Part shown: piece by piece, positions 24,564 through 33,719 of the stretch
Position numbering within the stretch: the stretch's first letter is position 1
Layout: the number at the start of each line of letters is the position of its first letter
Source: Streptomyces fumigatiscleroticus
GTDB taxonomy: Bacteria; Actinomycetota; Actinomycetes; Streptomycetales; Streptomycetaceae
Assembly (NCBI RefSeq): GCF_014647975.1
Contig: NZ_BMQF01000007.1
Location: forward strand, 310,001 to 374,000
Direction of reading: 5' to 3'
DNA length: 64,000 nucleotides
Made by a program: the position numbers and the translations under genes
Notes under the pieces: generated by a model
What the model saw: the letters and a program-made list of their open reading frames with translations, nothing else
What the model was told of the DNA's origin: nothing
Database searches by the model: none

Positions 24564-26077
24564 GAGGGGCTGCCCTCCCGCTTGTCGGAGGCGTACGCGT
24601 GGCGGTACAGCGCGAGGGACGGCGCGTAACGCCCCGAGGGGTCGCGCAGATGCAGGTCGTCCAGGAGGGCGTAGGCCCAGTTGCGGCCGAGCCGGCGGCT
24701 CCATTCGAAGGGACCCAGGGGGTAGTTGACGCCCAGGCGCATCGCGGTGTCGATGTCCTCCTCGGTGGCCACGCCCTTGGCGACGGCGTCGTGCGCCAGG
24801 TCGACGATCCGCGCGACCGTACGGGCGACGATCATGCCGGGGACGTCTCCGATGACGCTGACCTTCTTGCCGAGCGCCTGGAAGAGGCCGGTGGCCTCGG
24901 CCAGGGTCTGCGGGGCGGTGTCCTGGGAGGCGGACAGGGCGACACGGGTGGCCCTGCGGTAGTCCAGGGCGAGGTCGAAGTAGACGACGTCCCGGAACTC
25001 CACGGAGGTCTGGCCGTCGGCGAGCACCAGCTGGCCGCCGCTGGGCAGCACCAGCCGGGTGCCGTGGTCCTCGTCCTCCTCGCGCACCTCGATGCCCGCC
25101 TCGCGGATCATCGCCAGCAGTTCACCGGCCGGTCCCAGGTCGCCCTCGGCGACGACGTGCGCGGGCGGCGCGGCCGGCTCCGCGGTGTGCGGCTCGGGAC
25201 GCTCGGCGCCGTCCCGGTAGTCGTACCAGCCCTGGCCGTTCTTGCGGCCGAGGCGGCCGGACTCGACCAGGCGGCGCTGGGCGAGCGACGGCGCGAAGCG
25301 CACGTCCTGGAAGAAGGACTGCCACACGGAGTGCGTGACGGACTCGTTGACGTCCTGCCCGATCAGGTCGGTCAGCTCGAAGGCGCCCATCCGGAAGCCG
25401 CCCGACTCGCGCAGCACCGCGTCGATGGTGGCCGGATCGGCGCCCTGGGCCTCGTACACCGCGAAGGCCTCGGCGTAGAAGGGCCGGGCGATGCGGTTGA
25501 CGATGAAGCCCGGGGTGTCCGCGCAGGCGACCGGGGTCTTGCCCCAGGCGCGAGCCGTCTCGTACGCGCGCGTGGCCGACGTGACGTCGGTGGCGAACCC
25601 GGAGATCACCTCGACGAGCGGCAGCAGCGGCGCGGGGTTGAAGAAGTGCAGGCCGACGAAGCGGCCCGGGTTGGCCAGGGCGCCGCCGACGGCGGTGACG
25701 GACAGGGATGAGGTGTTGGTGGCCAGCAGGCAGTCGTCGGCGACGACGCCCTCCAGCTCCCGGAAGAGGTCCTGCTTGACGTCGAGGCGCTCCAGGACCG
25801 CCTCCACGACGAGGCCGCAGTCGGCCAGTTCGGCGAGGCTCGCGGCGGGCAGCAGCCGGGCGCGTGCCGCGTCCCGGTCGGCGGCGGTGAGCCGGTCCTT
25901 CTCCACGAGCCGGTCGAGGCGGGCGCCGATCGCCGCGGCCGCGTCGTCCGCCCGCCCGGGGACGGCGTCGTAGAGCCGCACGGGATGGCCGGCGACCAGC
26001 GCGACCTGGGCGATGCCCTGGCCCATGGTGCCGGTGCCGACGACGGCCACGGGGCTGCTGAGGTCGAGTGCTGTCAT
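24560..26077 (-). CDS. paaH: 3-hydroxyacyl-CoA dehydrogenase of phenylacetate pathway
   Basis: 505-aa NAD-dependent dehydrogenase. Rossmann start VAVVGTGTMGQGIAQVALVAGH, the NTSSLSVTAVGGAL segment, and HFFNPAPLLPLVEV with the catalytic His. A second C-terminal 3HCDH-like domain (ARTVARIVDLAHDAVAKGVAT...GVNYPLGPFEW) makes it the long, two-domain PaaH type that oxidises 3-hydroxyadipyl-CoA. First gene of a minus-strand operon with paaR; divergent from paaN. Confidence 0.9.
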   Translation of the reverse strand: MTALDLSSPVAVVGTGTMGQGIAQVALVAGHPVRLYDAVPGRADDAAAAIGARLDRLVEKDRLTAADRDAARARLLPAASLAELADCGLVVEAVLERLDVKQDLFRELEGVVADDCLLATNTSSLSVTAVGGALANPGRFVGLHFFNPAPLLPLVEVISGFATDVTSATRAYETARAWGKTPVACADTPGFIVNRIARPFYAEAFAVYEAQGADPATIDAVLRESGGFRMGAFELTDLIGQDVNESVTHSVWQSFFQDVRFAPSLAQRRLVESGRLGRKNGQGWYDYRDGAERPEPHTAEPAAPPAHVVAEGDLGPAGELLAMIREAGIEVREEDEDHGTRLVLPSGGQLVLADGQTSVEFRDVVYFDLALDYRRATRVALSASQDTAPQTLAEATGLFQALGKKVSVIGDVPGMIVARTVARIVDLAHDAVAKGVATEEDIDTAMRLGVNYPLGPFEWSRRLGRNWAYALLDDLHLRDPSGRYAPSLALYRHAYASDKREGSPS

Positions 26078-26133
26078 GTGCGCGATCCTCCCGCACGGCG
26101 TTTTCCACAGATGCGGCGGTCCCCCTTGCCCCG

Positions 26134-26147
26134 ACCGATCGTTCGGT
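26134..26147. promoter_or_regulatory. PaaR-type operator between paaH and paaN
   Basis: ACCGATCGTTCGGT fits ACCGNNCGNNCGGT exactly, in the 169-bp divergent gap. TTTTCCACA at 26101-26109 lies just before it. Probable TetR repressor site. Confidence 0.75.
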
Positions 26148-26246
26148 TACTCTAACCCTGTCCGGTTGTTCCTGCCCATGGTTCCGCTGTTTCCGCCCAG
26201 GTCATGAGCTCGACGGAGAGCTCTTGAGACGAGGAGTTGGTCCCGC

Positions 26247-27938
26247 ATGGCCGCCGAACTCACCGCACACCGGCTGACCGCCCAGCATCGGCCCACCCTC
26301 GACCAGGCGCTCGAAGCGATCCGCACGCGCGCGTACTGGTCCCCGCACCCCGAGCACCCCAAGGCCTACGGCGAGAACGGCAGCCTGGACGCCGCGGCGG
26401 GCAAGGCCGCCTTCGACGCCCTTCTGGGCACCCGTCTCGACCTGGGCCAGCCCGGCACGGACGACTGGGTGGGCGGCGAGACCTCCCCGTACGGCATCGA
26501 ACTGGGCGTGACCTATCCGCACGCGGACGTCGACGTGCTGCTCCCCGCCATGCGGGCGGGACAGCGGGCATGGCGGGACGCGGGCCCGGAGCTGCGCGCA
26601 CTGGTCTGCCTGGAGATCCTCAAGCGCATCAGCGACCGGACGCACGAGTTCGCGCACGCGGTGATGCACACCTCCGGCCAGGCGTTCATGATGGCGTTCC
26701 AGGCGGGCGGACCGCATGCGCAGGACCGCGGCCTGGAGGCGGTGGCGTACGCGTACGCGGAACAGGTCCGCACGCCCGGCACGGCGGAGTGGACCAAGCC
26801 CCAGGGCAAGCGCGACCCCCTCGCGCTGACCAAGCGGTTCACCCCGGTGCCGCGCGGCATCGGCCTGGTGATCGGCTGCAACACCTTCCCGACGTGGAAC
26901 GGCTATCCGGGCCTGTTCGCCTCCCTGGCCACCGGCAACGCGGTCCTGGTCAAGCCCCACCCGCGCGCGGTGCTGCCGCTCGCGCTCACGGTGCGCGTCG
27001 CCCGGGAGGTGCTCACCGAGGCGGGCTTCGACGCGAATCTGGTGGCGCTGGCCGCCGAGCGTCCCGGTGAGGGCATCGCCAGGATGCTGGCCACCCGCCC
27101 GGAGATCCGGATCATCGACTACACCGGCTCCACCGCGTTCGGCGACTGGCTGGAGTCCCACGCCCGCCAGGCCCAGGTCTACACCGAGAAGGCCGGCGTC
27201 AACACGGTGATCGTGGAGTCGACCGACGACTACAAGGGGATGCTGTCCAACCTGGCGTTCTCCCTGTCGCTCTACAGCGGCCAGATGTGCACCACGCCGC
27301 AGAACCTGCTCATCCCGCGCGACGGCATCCGCACCGACCAGGGCCCCAGGACCTACGACGAGGTGGTCGCCGATCTGGCCCGCTCCGTCGACGGCCTCCT
27401 GAGCGACGACGCGCGCGCGAACGCCCTGCTGGGAGCGATCGTCAACCCGGACGTGAAGGCCCGTCTGGAGGCCGCGGCCGGCCTCGGCGAGGTCGCCCTG
27501 GCCTCGCGCGAGGTGACCCACCCGGACTTCCCCGACGCGATCGTGCGCACGCCCGTGATCGTGAAGCTGGACGGTGCCAAGCCGGACGACGCGGCCGCCT
27601 CGATGAGCGAGTGCTTCGGACCCGTCTCCTTCGCCGTCGCGGTCGACTCCGCGGCGCACGCGGTGGAGGTGCTGCGCCGGACCGTCCGCGACAAGGGCGC
27701 GATGACGGTGGGCGCGTACACCACCGACGAGGAGGTCGAGCGGGCCGTTCAGGAGGTCTGCCTGGAGGAGGCGGCCCAGCTGTCCCTGAACCTCACCGGC
27801 GGGGTGTACGTCAACCAGACGGCCGCCTTCTCCGACTTCCACGGCTCGGGCGGCAACCCGGCGGCCAACGCGGCGCTCACCGACGGGGCGTTCGTCGCCA
27901 ACCGCTTCCGGATCGTGGAGGTCCGCCGGGAGGCGTGA
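26247..27938 (+). CDS. paaN: Phenylacetate degradation protein PaaN (aldehyde dehydrogenase family)
   Basis: 563-aa aldehyde-dehydrogenase-fold protein. The catalytic Cys lies in YSGQMCTTPQNLLIP, and NTVIVESTDD and PTWNGYPGLFASLATGNAVLVKPHPRAV are typical of actinobacterial PaaN. There is no C-terminal hydratase (MaoC) domain, so it is not a full PaaZ ring-opening fusion. The family is thought to oxidise the semialdehyde formed after ring cleavage. ATG at 26247, followed by a convergent gene 4 bp later. Confidence 0.9.
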   Translation: MAAELTAHRLTAQHRPTLDQALEAIRTRAYWSPHPEHPKAYGENGSLDAAAGKAAFDALLGTRLDLGQPGTDDWVGGETSPYGIELGVTYPHADVDVLLPAMRAGQRAWRDAGPELRALVCLEILKRISDRTHEFAHAVMHTSGQAFMMAFQAGGPHAQDRGLEAVAYAYAEQVRTPGTAEWTKPQGKRDPLALTKRFTPVPRGIGLVIGCNTFPTWNGYPGLFASLATGNAVLVKPHPRAVLPLALTVRVAREVLTEAGFDANLVALAAERPGEGIARMLATRPEIRIIDYTGSTAFGDWLESHARQAQVYTEKAGVNTVIVESTDDYKGMLSNLAFSLSLYSGQMCTTPQNLLIPRDGIRTDQGPRTYDEVVADLARSVDGLLSDDARANALLGAIVNPDVKARLEAAAGLGEVALASREVTHPDFPDAIVRTPVIVKLDGAKPDDAAASMSECFGPVSFAVAVDSAAHAVEVLRRTVRDKGAMTVGAYTTDEEVERAVQEVCLEEAAQLSLNLTGGVYVNQTAAFSDFHGSGGNPAANAALTDGAFVANRFRIVEVRREA

Positions 27939-27942
27939 GCGC

Positions 27943-28704
27943 TCAGGCGGGTGTGCCCCCGGTGGCGCTCCAGTGGTACAGCGTCATCGCCACGCTGGTG
28001 GCGAGGTTGTAGCTGGAGACCTGGGGGCGCATCGGCAGCGCGACGAGATGGTCGGCACGCGCGCGCAGCGCGGGCGACAGTCCGCTGCGCTCGGAGCCGA
28101 AGGCCAGCACCGCCTCGTCCGGCAGCTTCAGCCCGCGGATGTCCTCGCCCTCCGGGTCGAGCGCGAACACCGGTCCGTACGGCAGTTCGCCGATGTCCAG
28201 CCGCTCCACGGCGGTCGCGAAGTGCAGCCCCGCACCGCCGCGCACCACCGTGGGATGCCAGGGGTCCAGGGTGCCGGTGGTGACCACACCGGCCGCGCCG
28301 AAGCCGGCCGCCAATCGGATCACGGCCCCCGCGTTGCCCAGGTTGCGCGGGTTGTCGAGGACCACGACGGGCGCGGTGCGGGGCGTGCGCGCGAGCGCCC
28401 GCAGACTGGCCTCCCGCGCGGGGCGTACGGCCAGGGCGGCCACCGCGGTGGGGTGCGGACGCGCGACGAGGCTCCGGTACACCGCCTCGGGCACCTCCGT
28501 CAGCAGCGCGTCCAGCGTCTCCCGTACATCCGGGGCCAGCTCGTCGGCCAGGGCGAGCGCGGCCCGGCGGTCGGCGGTGACCGCCACCGGGACCTCGGCG
28601 CCGAAGCGCACCGCGTGCTTGAGCGCGTGGAAACCGTCGAGCAGGACCGAGGTGCCGGCGAGCCGGTGCCAGCGGGTCAGGGGTTCGGGGCCGGGGTCGG
28701 TCAT
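27943..28704 (-). CDS. TrmH/SpoU-family RNA 2'-O-methyltransferase
   Basis: 253-aa SPOUT methyltransferase. Motif 1 VVVLDNPRNLGNAGAVIRLAAGFGA, motif 2 AVLAFGSERSGLS and motif 3 LPMRPQVSSYNLATSVAMTLYHW form the AdoMet-binding knot. The N-terminal part is divergent, so the tRNA or rRNA target is not known. Overlaps the HTTM gene by ATGA, third gene of that operon. Confidence 0.9.
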   Translation of the reverse strand: MTDPGPEPLTRWHRLAGTSVLLDGFHALKHAVRFGAEVPVAVTADRRAALALADELAPDVRETLDALLTEVPEAVYRSLVARPHPTAVAALAVRPAREASLRALARTPRTAPVVVLDNPRNLGNAGAVIRLAAGFGAAGVVTTGTLDPWHPTVVRGGAGLHFATAVERLDIGELPYGPVFALDPEGEDIRGLKLPDEAVLAFGSERSGLSPALRARADHLVALPMRPQVSSYNLATSVAMTLYHWSATGGTPA

Positions 28705-29912
28705 ACCGTGAAGCCTACGTGCGAGTGCGCGGGCTCCTCCTCGGACCGCTGCCCGGGCAGCGTCGTACGGCCGCCCCGGCCCGGCAGCCCGCCGCGCGCG
28801 CGTGCCGCCCAGCCGCCCAGCCGGCGCAGGAACGAGGTCGGCAGGAAGACCGCGTCGGCCGCGATCATGGCCAGGGAGAAGAACGGCAGCCCGAGGACGA
28901 CCGCGATGACGGCGTGCTCGGTCATCATGGCGACCAGCAGGACGTTCTTGGCCCGCCGGTTGAACAGCGTGAACGGGAAGGCGACCTGCACCAGGACCGT
29001 GCCGTACGTCACCAGCAGCACCATGGTGCCGCTGGAGGACAGCAGGTCGGCCAGCCAGGGCCAGGGCGAGAAGTAGTCCAGGTGCAGGGGGTAGTAGACC
29101 GCGGTGCCGTCCTGCCAGCGCGAGCCCTGGATCTTGTACCAGCCGGCGGTCGCGTAGATCAGACACGCCTCGGTCATGATCACGAACAGGGCGCCGTTGT
29201 GCACGATCCTGGCGATCACGTCCAGCAGGATCCGCAGCTCACCGGCGCTCGCGCGGCGCCCGACCACCCACCACAGGGCCTGCGCGAGCCAGACCGTCCA
29301 CAGCAGCACCGGCACGAACCGGTCGCCGCCGAGCCGGCCCGCCAGCGTGACCGCCAGCAGCACGGTGCCGAACACGGCCCACAGGGCCGGCCCCACCCGG
29401 TCCGGCGTGCGCTCCCCCCGCGCGCGTGCCGCCCGGTTCCGCCGCGCCCGGCGCTCGTCCAGCGACCACACCTGGCCGCAGCGCGTGAACACGAGGTAGA
29501 TGCACATCAGGTGCAGGACGTTGTCGCCGCCGTCCCCCATGAAGACGCTGCGGTTCTGCAACGAGAGCACCCCGACCATGAACAGCACCGACAGGGTGCG
29601 GGTGCGCCAGCCCAGCAGCAGGCAGACACTGGTGAGCACGGCGAACGCGTAGACGGCCTCGAACCACAGCCGTCCGTCCGACCACATCAGCGCCGTGAAG
29701 GCGCCGTTGGCCGAGATCAGCTGCTCGGCGAGGTCCCAGCTCCACGGGCCGTCGGGGCCGTACAGCTCCTGGCGGTGGGGAAACTCGCGCAGCAGGAAGA
29801 ACAGCCAGGTCGCGCTGAAGCCGATGCGGATCACGGCGGTCTGGTACGGAGCGAGCGCGGAGTCGGTGACGCGGGCGATGCCGTGCGAGACCGCCAGGGC
29901 CAGACGGTTCAC
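28701..29912 (-). CDS. HTTM-domain membrane protein
   Basis: 403-aa polytopic membrane protein of the HTTM family, the fold shared with the membrane part of vitamin K-dependent gamma-carboxylase. About eight hydrophobic segments; VIRIGFSATWLFFLLREF at the start and the QNRSVFMGDGGDNVLHL segment are characteristic. Function in bacteria unknown. GTG at 29912 overlaps the DUF5819 stop (GTGA), and its stop overlaps the TrmH gene start. Confidence 0.87.
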   Translation of the reverse strand: MNRLALAVSHGIARVTDSALAPYQTAVIRIGFSATWLFFLLREFPHRQELYGPDGPWSWDLAEQLISANGAFTALMWSDGRLWFEAVYAFAVLTSVCLLLGWRTRTLSVLFMVGVLSLQNRSVFMGDGGDNVLHLMCIYLVFTRCGQVWSLDERRARRNRAARARGERTPDRVGPALWAVFGTVLLAVTLAGRLGGDRFVPVLLWTVWLAQALWWVVGRRASAGELRILLDVIARIVHNGALFVIMTEACLIYATAGWYKIQGSRWQDGTAVYYPLHLDYFSPWPWLADLLSSSGTMVLLVTYGTVLVQVAFPFTLFNRRAKNVLLVAMMTEHAVIAVVLGLPFFSLAMIAADAVFLPTSFLRRLGGWAARARGGLPGRGGRTTLPGQRSEEEPAHSHVGFTV

Positions 29913-30733
29913 CGCACACCTCCTTCGGCCTCGTCCGTCCCCACGGACCACCAGGACAGTTCCCGGTACACCGGCCGCCCGGAGACCTGCTCACCGCTCC
30001 ACTCGGGCGGTGGCACGGCGGTGGTGCGGGAGCGGATCTGGACGCGTTCGACGACGCCGTCCGGTCCGGCCGCCCCGGCACGGTCCAGGCGCAGTACCGC
30101 GATACGGCGCAGATACGTCTCGGACAGCGCGCCGCGCAGGCCCACCGGCCGGTTGCCGCTGTCGTGGGTGGCCACGAAGAAGTCCCAGGCCCGGCGCAGC
30201 TCGTTCTGCTGCGTGTGGCTGGGCAGCGGATTGCCGTCGATGGCCCGGCCGTCCTGGGCGGACAGGTCGTACCAGCCGGTGGTCCGCACGCCGCCGTCCG
30301 CCGTACGCACCTGGGCCCGGACCTGGACGGCAATGTCCTGCTGGAGCGGATTGGGCGCGAAGAGCTTCCAGTTCTGCTCGAACTCCGGGTAGATCCAGTC
30401 CTCGATCGCCTTGCCGTGCCGCTTGGTCACCGTGTTCGCCGGGGCGACGTGCAGGAAGGTCATGCCGAGGTGGACGCAGACGGCGACCGCGACGAACGCG
30501 AGCGCCAGCGCGGCGCAGACCTGGTGGCGCGGGGAGAGCGCGGCGACACCGGTACGGCCGCCGCCGGGCGGCGGCACGGGGGCGGCGAGCCCGGGCGGCT
30601 CCTCCGCCACGGGGGCGGGAACAGCCGGTCCGGCCGCCGGGGTGCCGACAGGGCGAGGGCGCTCGGATCCGGCCGCCCGGACCGGCTCCTCCGGGCCGTT
30701 CCGGGCGTCCGAACCTGCGTCGTACACGTCCAT
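29909..30733 (-). CDS. DUF5819-type membrane-anchored protein
   Basis: 274-aa protein: about 80 residues of Pro/Ala/Gly-rich cytoplasmic tail, one membrane helix (VCAALALAFVAVAVCVHLGMTFL), then a conserved outer domain with YPEFEQNWKLFAPNP as its most distinctive run. In actinobacteria such proteins are habitually paired with HTTM proteins, as here by GTGA coupling. Function unknown. ATG at 30733 follows GGGGCGGA. Confidence 0.78.
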   Translation of the reverse strand: MDVYDAGSDARNGPEEPVRAAGSERPRPVGTPAAGPAVPAPVAEEPPGLAAPVPPPGGGRTGVAALSPRHQVCAALALAFVAVAVCVHLGMTFLHVAPANTVTKRHGKAIEDWIYPEFEQNWKLFAPNPLQQDIAVQVRAQVRTADGGVRTTGWYDLSAQDGRAIDGNPLPSHTQQNELRRAWDFFVATHDSGNRPVGLRGALSETYLRRIAVLRLDRAGAAGPDGVVERVQIRSRTTAVPPPEWSGEQVSGRPVYRELSWWSVGTDEAEGGVR

Positions 30734-31070
30734 TCCGCCCCGTTTCGAAGTCAGATCCGTCGTTTCGCCCCGCCACCGGCACGCACCCCCGTGCCGCACC
30801 GCTCGGCACTCGAACGCGAACGGTACTCAGCCACACCCGCCCCGGCACAGCCTTTCCGGACCGATCATGCCGTGGCCGTCACCACATCACGGCGGCAGCT
30901 CACGGCCGTCCACGGCCCACCGCCGCGCACGATCCCCCTGGCTCACAGGACTCCCCCGGGTTTTCCACAGCGGTTGACACCTTACGGCGCCCGTCTCACC
31001 ATGGAATCGCACGAACCGAACGATCGGTCGGGAGCAGGCTCCGTACGGAGCCCATGTCGAGGGGGACCTC
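30734..31070. promoter_or_regulatory. Divergent control region of DUF5819 operon and paaABCDE
   Basis: 337-bp gap. TTTTCCACA at 30961-30969, a -35-like TTGACA at 30974-30979, and a perfect PaaR-type palindrome ACCGAACGATCGGT at 31015-31028. GAGGGGG before the ATG at 31071 is the paaA ribosome site. No gene seen in the gap. Confidence 0.6.
31015..31028. promoter_or_regulatory. PaaR-type operator upstream of paaA
   Basis: ACCGAACGATCGGT, an exact match to ACCGNNCGNNCGGT, 43 bp before the paaA start and downstream of the candidate -35 hexamer, a position suited to repression. Confidence 0.75.
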
Positions 31071-32129
31071 ATGGCGACAGCAGCCGCGCACCGGACGGCC
31101 GGCACCCGGGCCCACGACGCCCACGACGCCCACGACCGCCCGGACGCCGTCCACGACACCGCCGCGTACGAGCAGGCCTTCGACGCCGCGGTCGCCGCCG
31201 ACGAGCGCATCGAGCCGCGCGACTGGATGCCCGACGCCTACCGCGCCACGCTCGTCCGGCAGATCGCGCAGCACGCCCACTCCGAGATCGTCGGCATGCA
31301 GCCGGAGGCGAACTGGATCACGCGCGCGCCCTCCCTGCGGCGCAAGGCGATCCTGATGGCCAAGGTCCAGGACGAGGCAGGGCACGGCCTGTATCTGTAC
31401 AGCGCGGCCGAGACCCTCGGCGTCGGCCGCGACGAGCTGCTCGACAAGCTCCACTCGGGCCGCCAGAAGTACTCCTCGATCTTCAACTACCCCACGCTGA
31501 CCTGGGCGGACGTCGGCGCCATCGGCTGGCTGGTGGACGGCGCGGCGATCACCAACCAGGTGCCCCTGTGCCGCTGCTCCTACGGCCCCTACGCGCGCGC
31601 GATGGTCCGCATCTGCAAGGAGGAGTCCTTCCACCAGCGCCAGGGGTACGAGCTGCTGCTGGCCCTCAGCCGCGGCACCCCGGAGCAGCACGCGATGGCG
31701 CAGGACGCGGTGGACCGCTGGTGGTGGCCGTCCCTGATGATGTTCGGTCCGCCCGACGACGCCTCGCAGCACTCCGCGCAGTCGATGGCCTGGAAGATCA
31801 AGCGGCACTCCAACGACGAGCTGCGCCAGCGCTTCGTCGACATCTGCGTCCCGCAGGCCGCCTCCCTCGGTCTCACCCTCCCCGACCCGGACCTGAAGTG
31901 GAACGAGGAGCGGGGGCACCACGACTTCGGGCCGATCGACTGGACGGAGTTCTGGGACGTCCTCAAGGGCAACGGCCCATGCAACGAACAGCGGCTGGCC
32001 CAGCGCCGGCGGGCGCACGAGGAAGGGGCCTGGGTGCGCCGGGCCGCCGCGGCCCACGCCGCCAAGCACGCGCGCGGCACCACCGGTCCCGCACGCACGA
32101 CCGGTGAGACGGGAGCGACGCGAGCATGA
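31071..32129 (+). CDS. paaA: 1,2-phenylacetyl-CoA epoxidase catalytic subunit PaaA
   Basis: 352-aa diiron subunit of the multicomponent oxygenase that epoxidises the ring of phenylacetyl-CoA. The ferritin-like ligand motifs are seen as QDEAGHGLYLY (ExxH type) and RICKEESFHQRQGYELL. The HARDIxx-like HAHSEIVGMQPEANWITRAPSLRRK segment is typical of PaaA. The first 30 residues are an Ala/His/Asp-rich tail. First gene of an operon with overlapping cistrons. Confidence 0.96.
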   Translation: MATAAAHRTAGTRAHDAHDAHDRPDAVHDTAAYEQAFDAAVAADERIEPRDWMPDAYRATLVRQIAQHAHSEIVGMQPEANWITRAPSLRRKAILMAKVQDEAGHGLYLYSAAETLGVGRDELLDKLHSGRQKYSSIFNYPTLTWADVGAIGWLVDGAAITNQVPLCRCSYGPYARAMVRICKEESFHQRQGYELLLALSRGTPEQHAMAQDAVDRWWWPSLMMFGPPDDASQHSAQSMAWKIKRHSNDELRQRFVDICVPQAASLGLTLPDPDLKWNEERGHHDFGPIDWTEFWDVLKGNGPCNEQRLAQRRRAHEEGAWVRRAAAAHAAKHARGTTGPARTTGETGATRA

Positions 32130-32413
32130 CCGACACCGACTGGCCGCTGTGGGAGGTCTTCGTGCGCTCGCGCCGGGGCCTGTCCCACACCCACGCCGGC
32201 AGCCTGCACGCGCCGGACGCGGAGCTGGCCCTGCGCAACGCCCGCGACCTGTACACCCGGCGCGGCGAGGGCGTCTCCCTCTGGGTCGTCCCGTCGTCCG
32301 CGATCACGGCCTCCTCCCCGGACGAGAAGGACCCGTTCTTCGAACCGGCCGCCGACAAGCCCTACCGGCATCCGACCTTCTACGAGATCCCGGAAGAGGT
32401 GGAACACCTGTGA
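32126..32413 (+). CDS. paaB: Phenylacetyl-CoA epoxidase subunit PaaB
   Basis: 95-aa small subunit that bridges the oxygenase heterodimers. WPLWEVFVRSRRGLSHTHAGSLHAPDAELALRNARDLYTRR is the family signature. ATGA overlap with paaA and GTGA overlap with paaC. Confidence 0.95.
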   Translation: MTDTDWPLWEVFVRSRRGLSHTHAGSLHAPDAELALRNARDLYTRRGEGVSLWVVPSSAITASSPDEKDPFFEPAADKPYRHPTFYEIPEEVEHL

Positions 32414-33150
32414 CCGCGGACGTCCCCGACGCCCCCACCGCCGCCCTCACGCCCGCCGCCCTCGCCCTCGGCGACGACGCGCTGGTGCTCTCCCACCGCC
32501 TGGGCGAATGGGCCGGCCACGCCCCCGTCCTGGAGGAGGAGGTCGCCCTCGCCAACATCGCCCTCGACCTGCTGGGCCAGGCCCGGATCCTGCTCTCCAT
32601 GGCCGGTGACGAGGACGAACTGGCCTATCTGCGCGAGGAGCGCGCCTTCCGCAACGTCCAGCTCGTGGAACAGCCGAACGGCGACTTCGCCCACACCATC
32701 GCCCGTCAGCTGTACTTCTCCGCCTACCAGCACCTGCTCTACGCCGCTCTCGCCGCCGGAGACGGCCCGTTCGCCCCCCTGGCCGCGAAGGCCGTCAAGG
32801 AGGTCGCCTACCACCGCGACCACGCCGAGCAGTGGACGCTGCGCCTCGGTGACGGCACGGACGTCAGCCACGAGCGGATGCAGCGGGCCTGCGACGCGCT
32901 GTGGCGCTACACCGGGGAGCTGTTCCAGCCGGTGCAAGGGCTCGACGCCGACTGGGCGGGGATGGAGGCGGCCTGGCTGGAGACCGTCGGGGACGTGCTG
33001 CGCCGGGCCACCCTCACCGTCCCCGAGGGACCGCGCTCGGGAGCGTGGACGGCCGGCGCGGGCCGGCAGGGCCTGCACACCGAGCCGTTCGGCCGGATGC
33101 TGGCCGAGATGCAGCATCTGCACCGCAGCCACCCGGGGGCGTCGTGGTGA
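32410..33150 (+). CDS. paaC: Phenylacetyl-CoA epoxidase structural subunit PaaC
   Basis: 246-aa non-catalytic ferritin-like partner of PaaA. GDDALVLSHRLGEWAGHAPVLEEEVALANIALDLLGQAR and the FSAYQHLLYAAL helix match PaaC. GTG at 32410 overlaps the paaB stop. Confidence 0.95.
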   Translation: MTADVPDAPTAALTPAALALGDDALVLSHRLGEWAGHAPVLEEEVALANIALDLLGQARILLSMAGDEDELAYLREERAFRNVQLVEQPNGDFAHTIARQLYFSAYQHLLYAALAAGDGPFAPLAAKAVKEVAYHRDHAEQWTLRLGDGTDVSHERMQRACDALWRYTGELFQPVQGLDADWAGMEAAWLETVGDVLRRATLTVPEGPRSGAWTAGAGRQGLHTEPFGRMLAEMQHLHRSHPGASW

Positions 33151-33719
33151 CGCCGACCCCGCTGGAGGCGGAGCTTCTGGAGGTCGCCGGCTCGGTGCCC
33201 GACCCGGAGCTGCCCGTGCTCACCCTGCGCGAACTCGGCGTCGTGCGCGCGCTGCGTCTGCACGGCGCGGACTCGGCCGAGGTCGAGCTGACCCCGACGT
33301 ACACCGGGTGCCCGGCGGTCGAGGCGATGTCCCTGGACATCGAGCGCGTGCTGCGCGAGCACGGCATGCGGGAGGTCACCGTCCGCAGGGTGCTCGCACC
33401 CGCCTGGTCGACGGACGACATCACGGAGGAAGGACGCCGCAAACTCCGGGAGTTCGGGATAGCGCCGCCCCGCGTCGGCCGGCCGGAGGGACCGGTCCCC
33501 GTGTCCCTGGGACCGGCCCGCGCGCTCCCCCGTGCGGCGCGGGAGCCCGCCCCCCGGGCCGCCCCGGCCACCAGCGACACCGGCCCCAACCCTGTTCCCT
33601 GCCCGTACTGCGGGGCCGCCGAGACCGAACTGCTCAGCCGCTTCTCCTCCACCGCGTGCAGGGCGCTGCGGCGCTGCCTGTCCTGCCGGGAACCGTTCGA
33701 CCACTTCAAGGAGTTGTGA
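33147..33719 (+). CDS. paaD: Phenylacetyl-CoA epoxidase accessory protein PaaD
   Basis: 190-aa protein with an N-terminal MIP18/DUF59 domain (VPDPELPVLTLRELGVVR, TPTYTGCPAVEAM), thought to help iron-sulfur assembly of the reductase, and a C-terminal zinc ribbon (CPYCG... CLSC). A Pro/Ala linker of about 35 residues joins them. GTG start overlapping the paaC stop; a GTG one codon earlier is also possible. Confidence 0.94.
   Translation: MTPTPLEAELLEVAGSVPDPELPVLTLRELGVVRALRLHGADSAEVELTPTYTGCPAVEAMSLDIERVLREHGMREVTVRRVLAPAWSTDDITEEGRRKLREFGIAPPRVGRPEGPVPVSLGPARALPRAAREPAPRAAPATSDTGPNPVPCPYCGAAETELLSRFSSTACRALRRCLSCREPFDHFKEL

Noticed and set aside
26247..27938. PaaZ ring-opening fusion
   Set aside because: The protein ends after the aldehyde dehydrogenase fold and lacks a MaoC-type hydratase domain.
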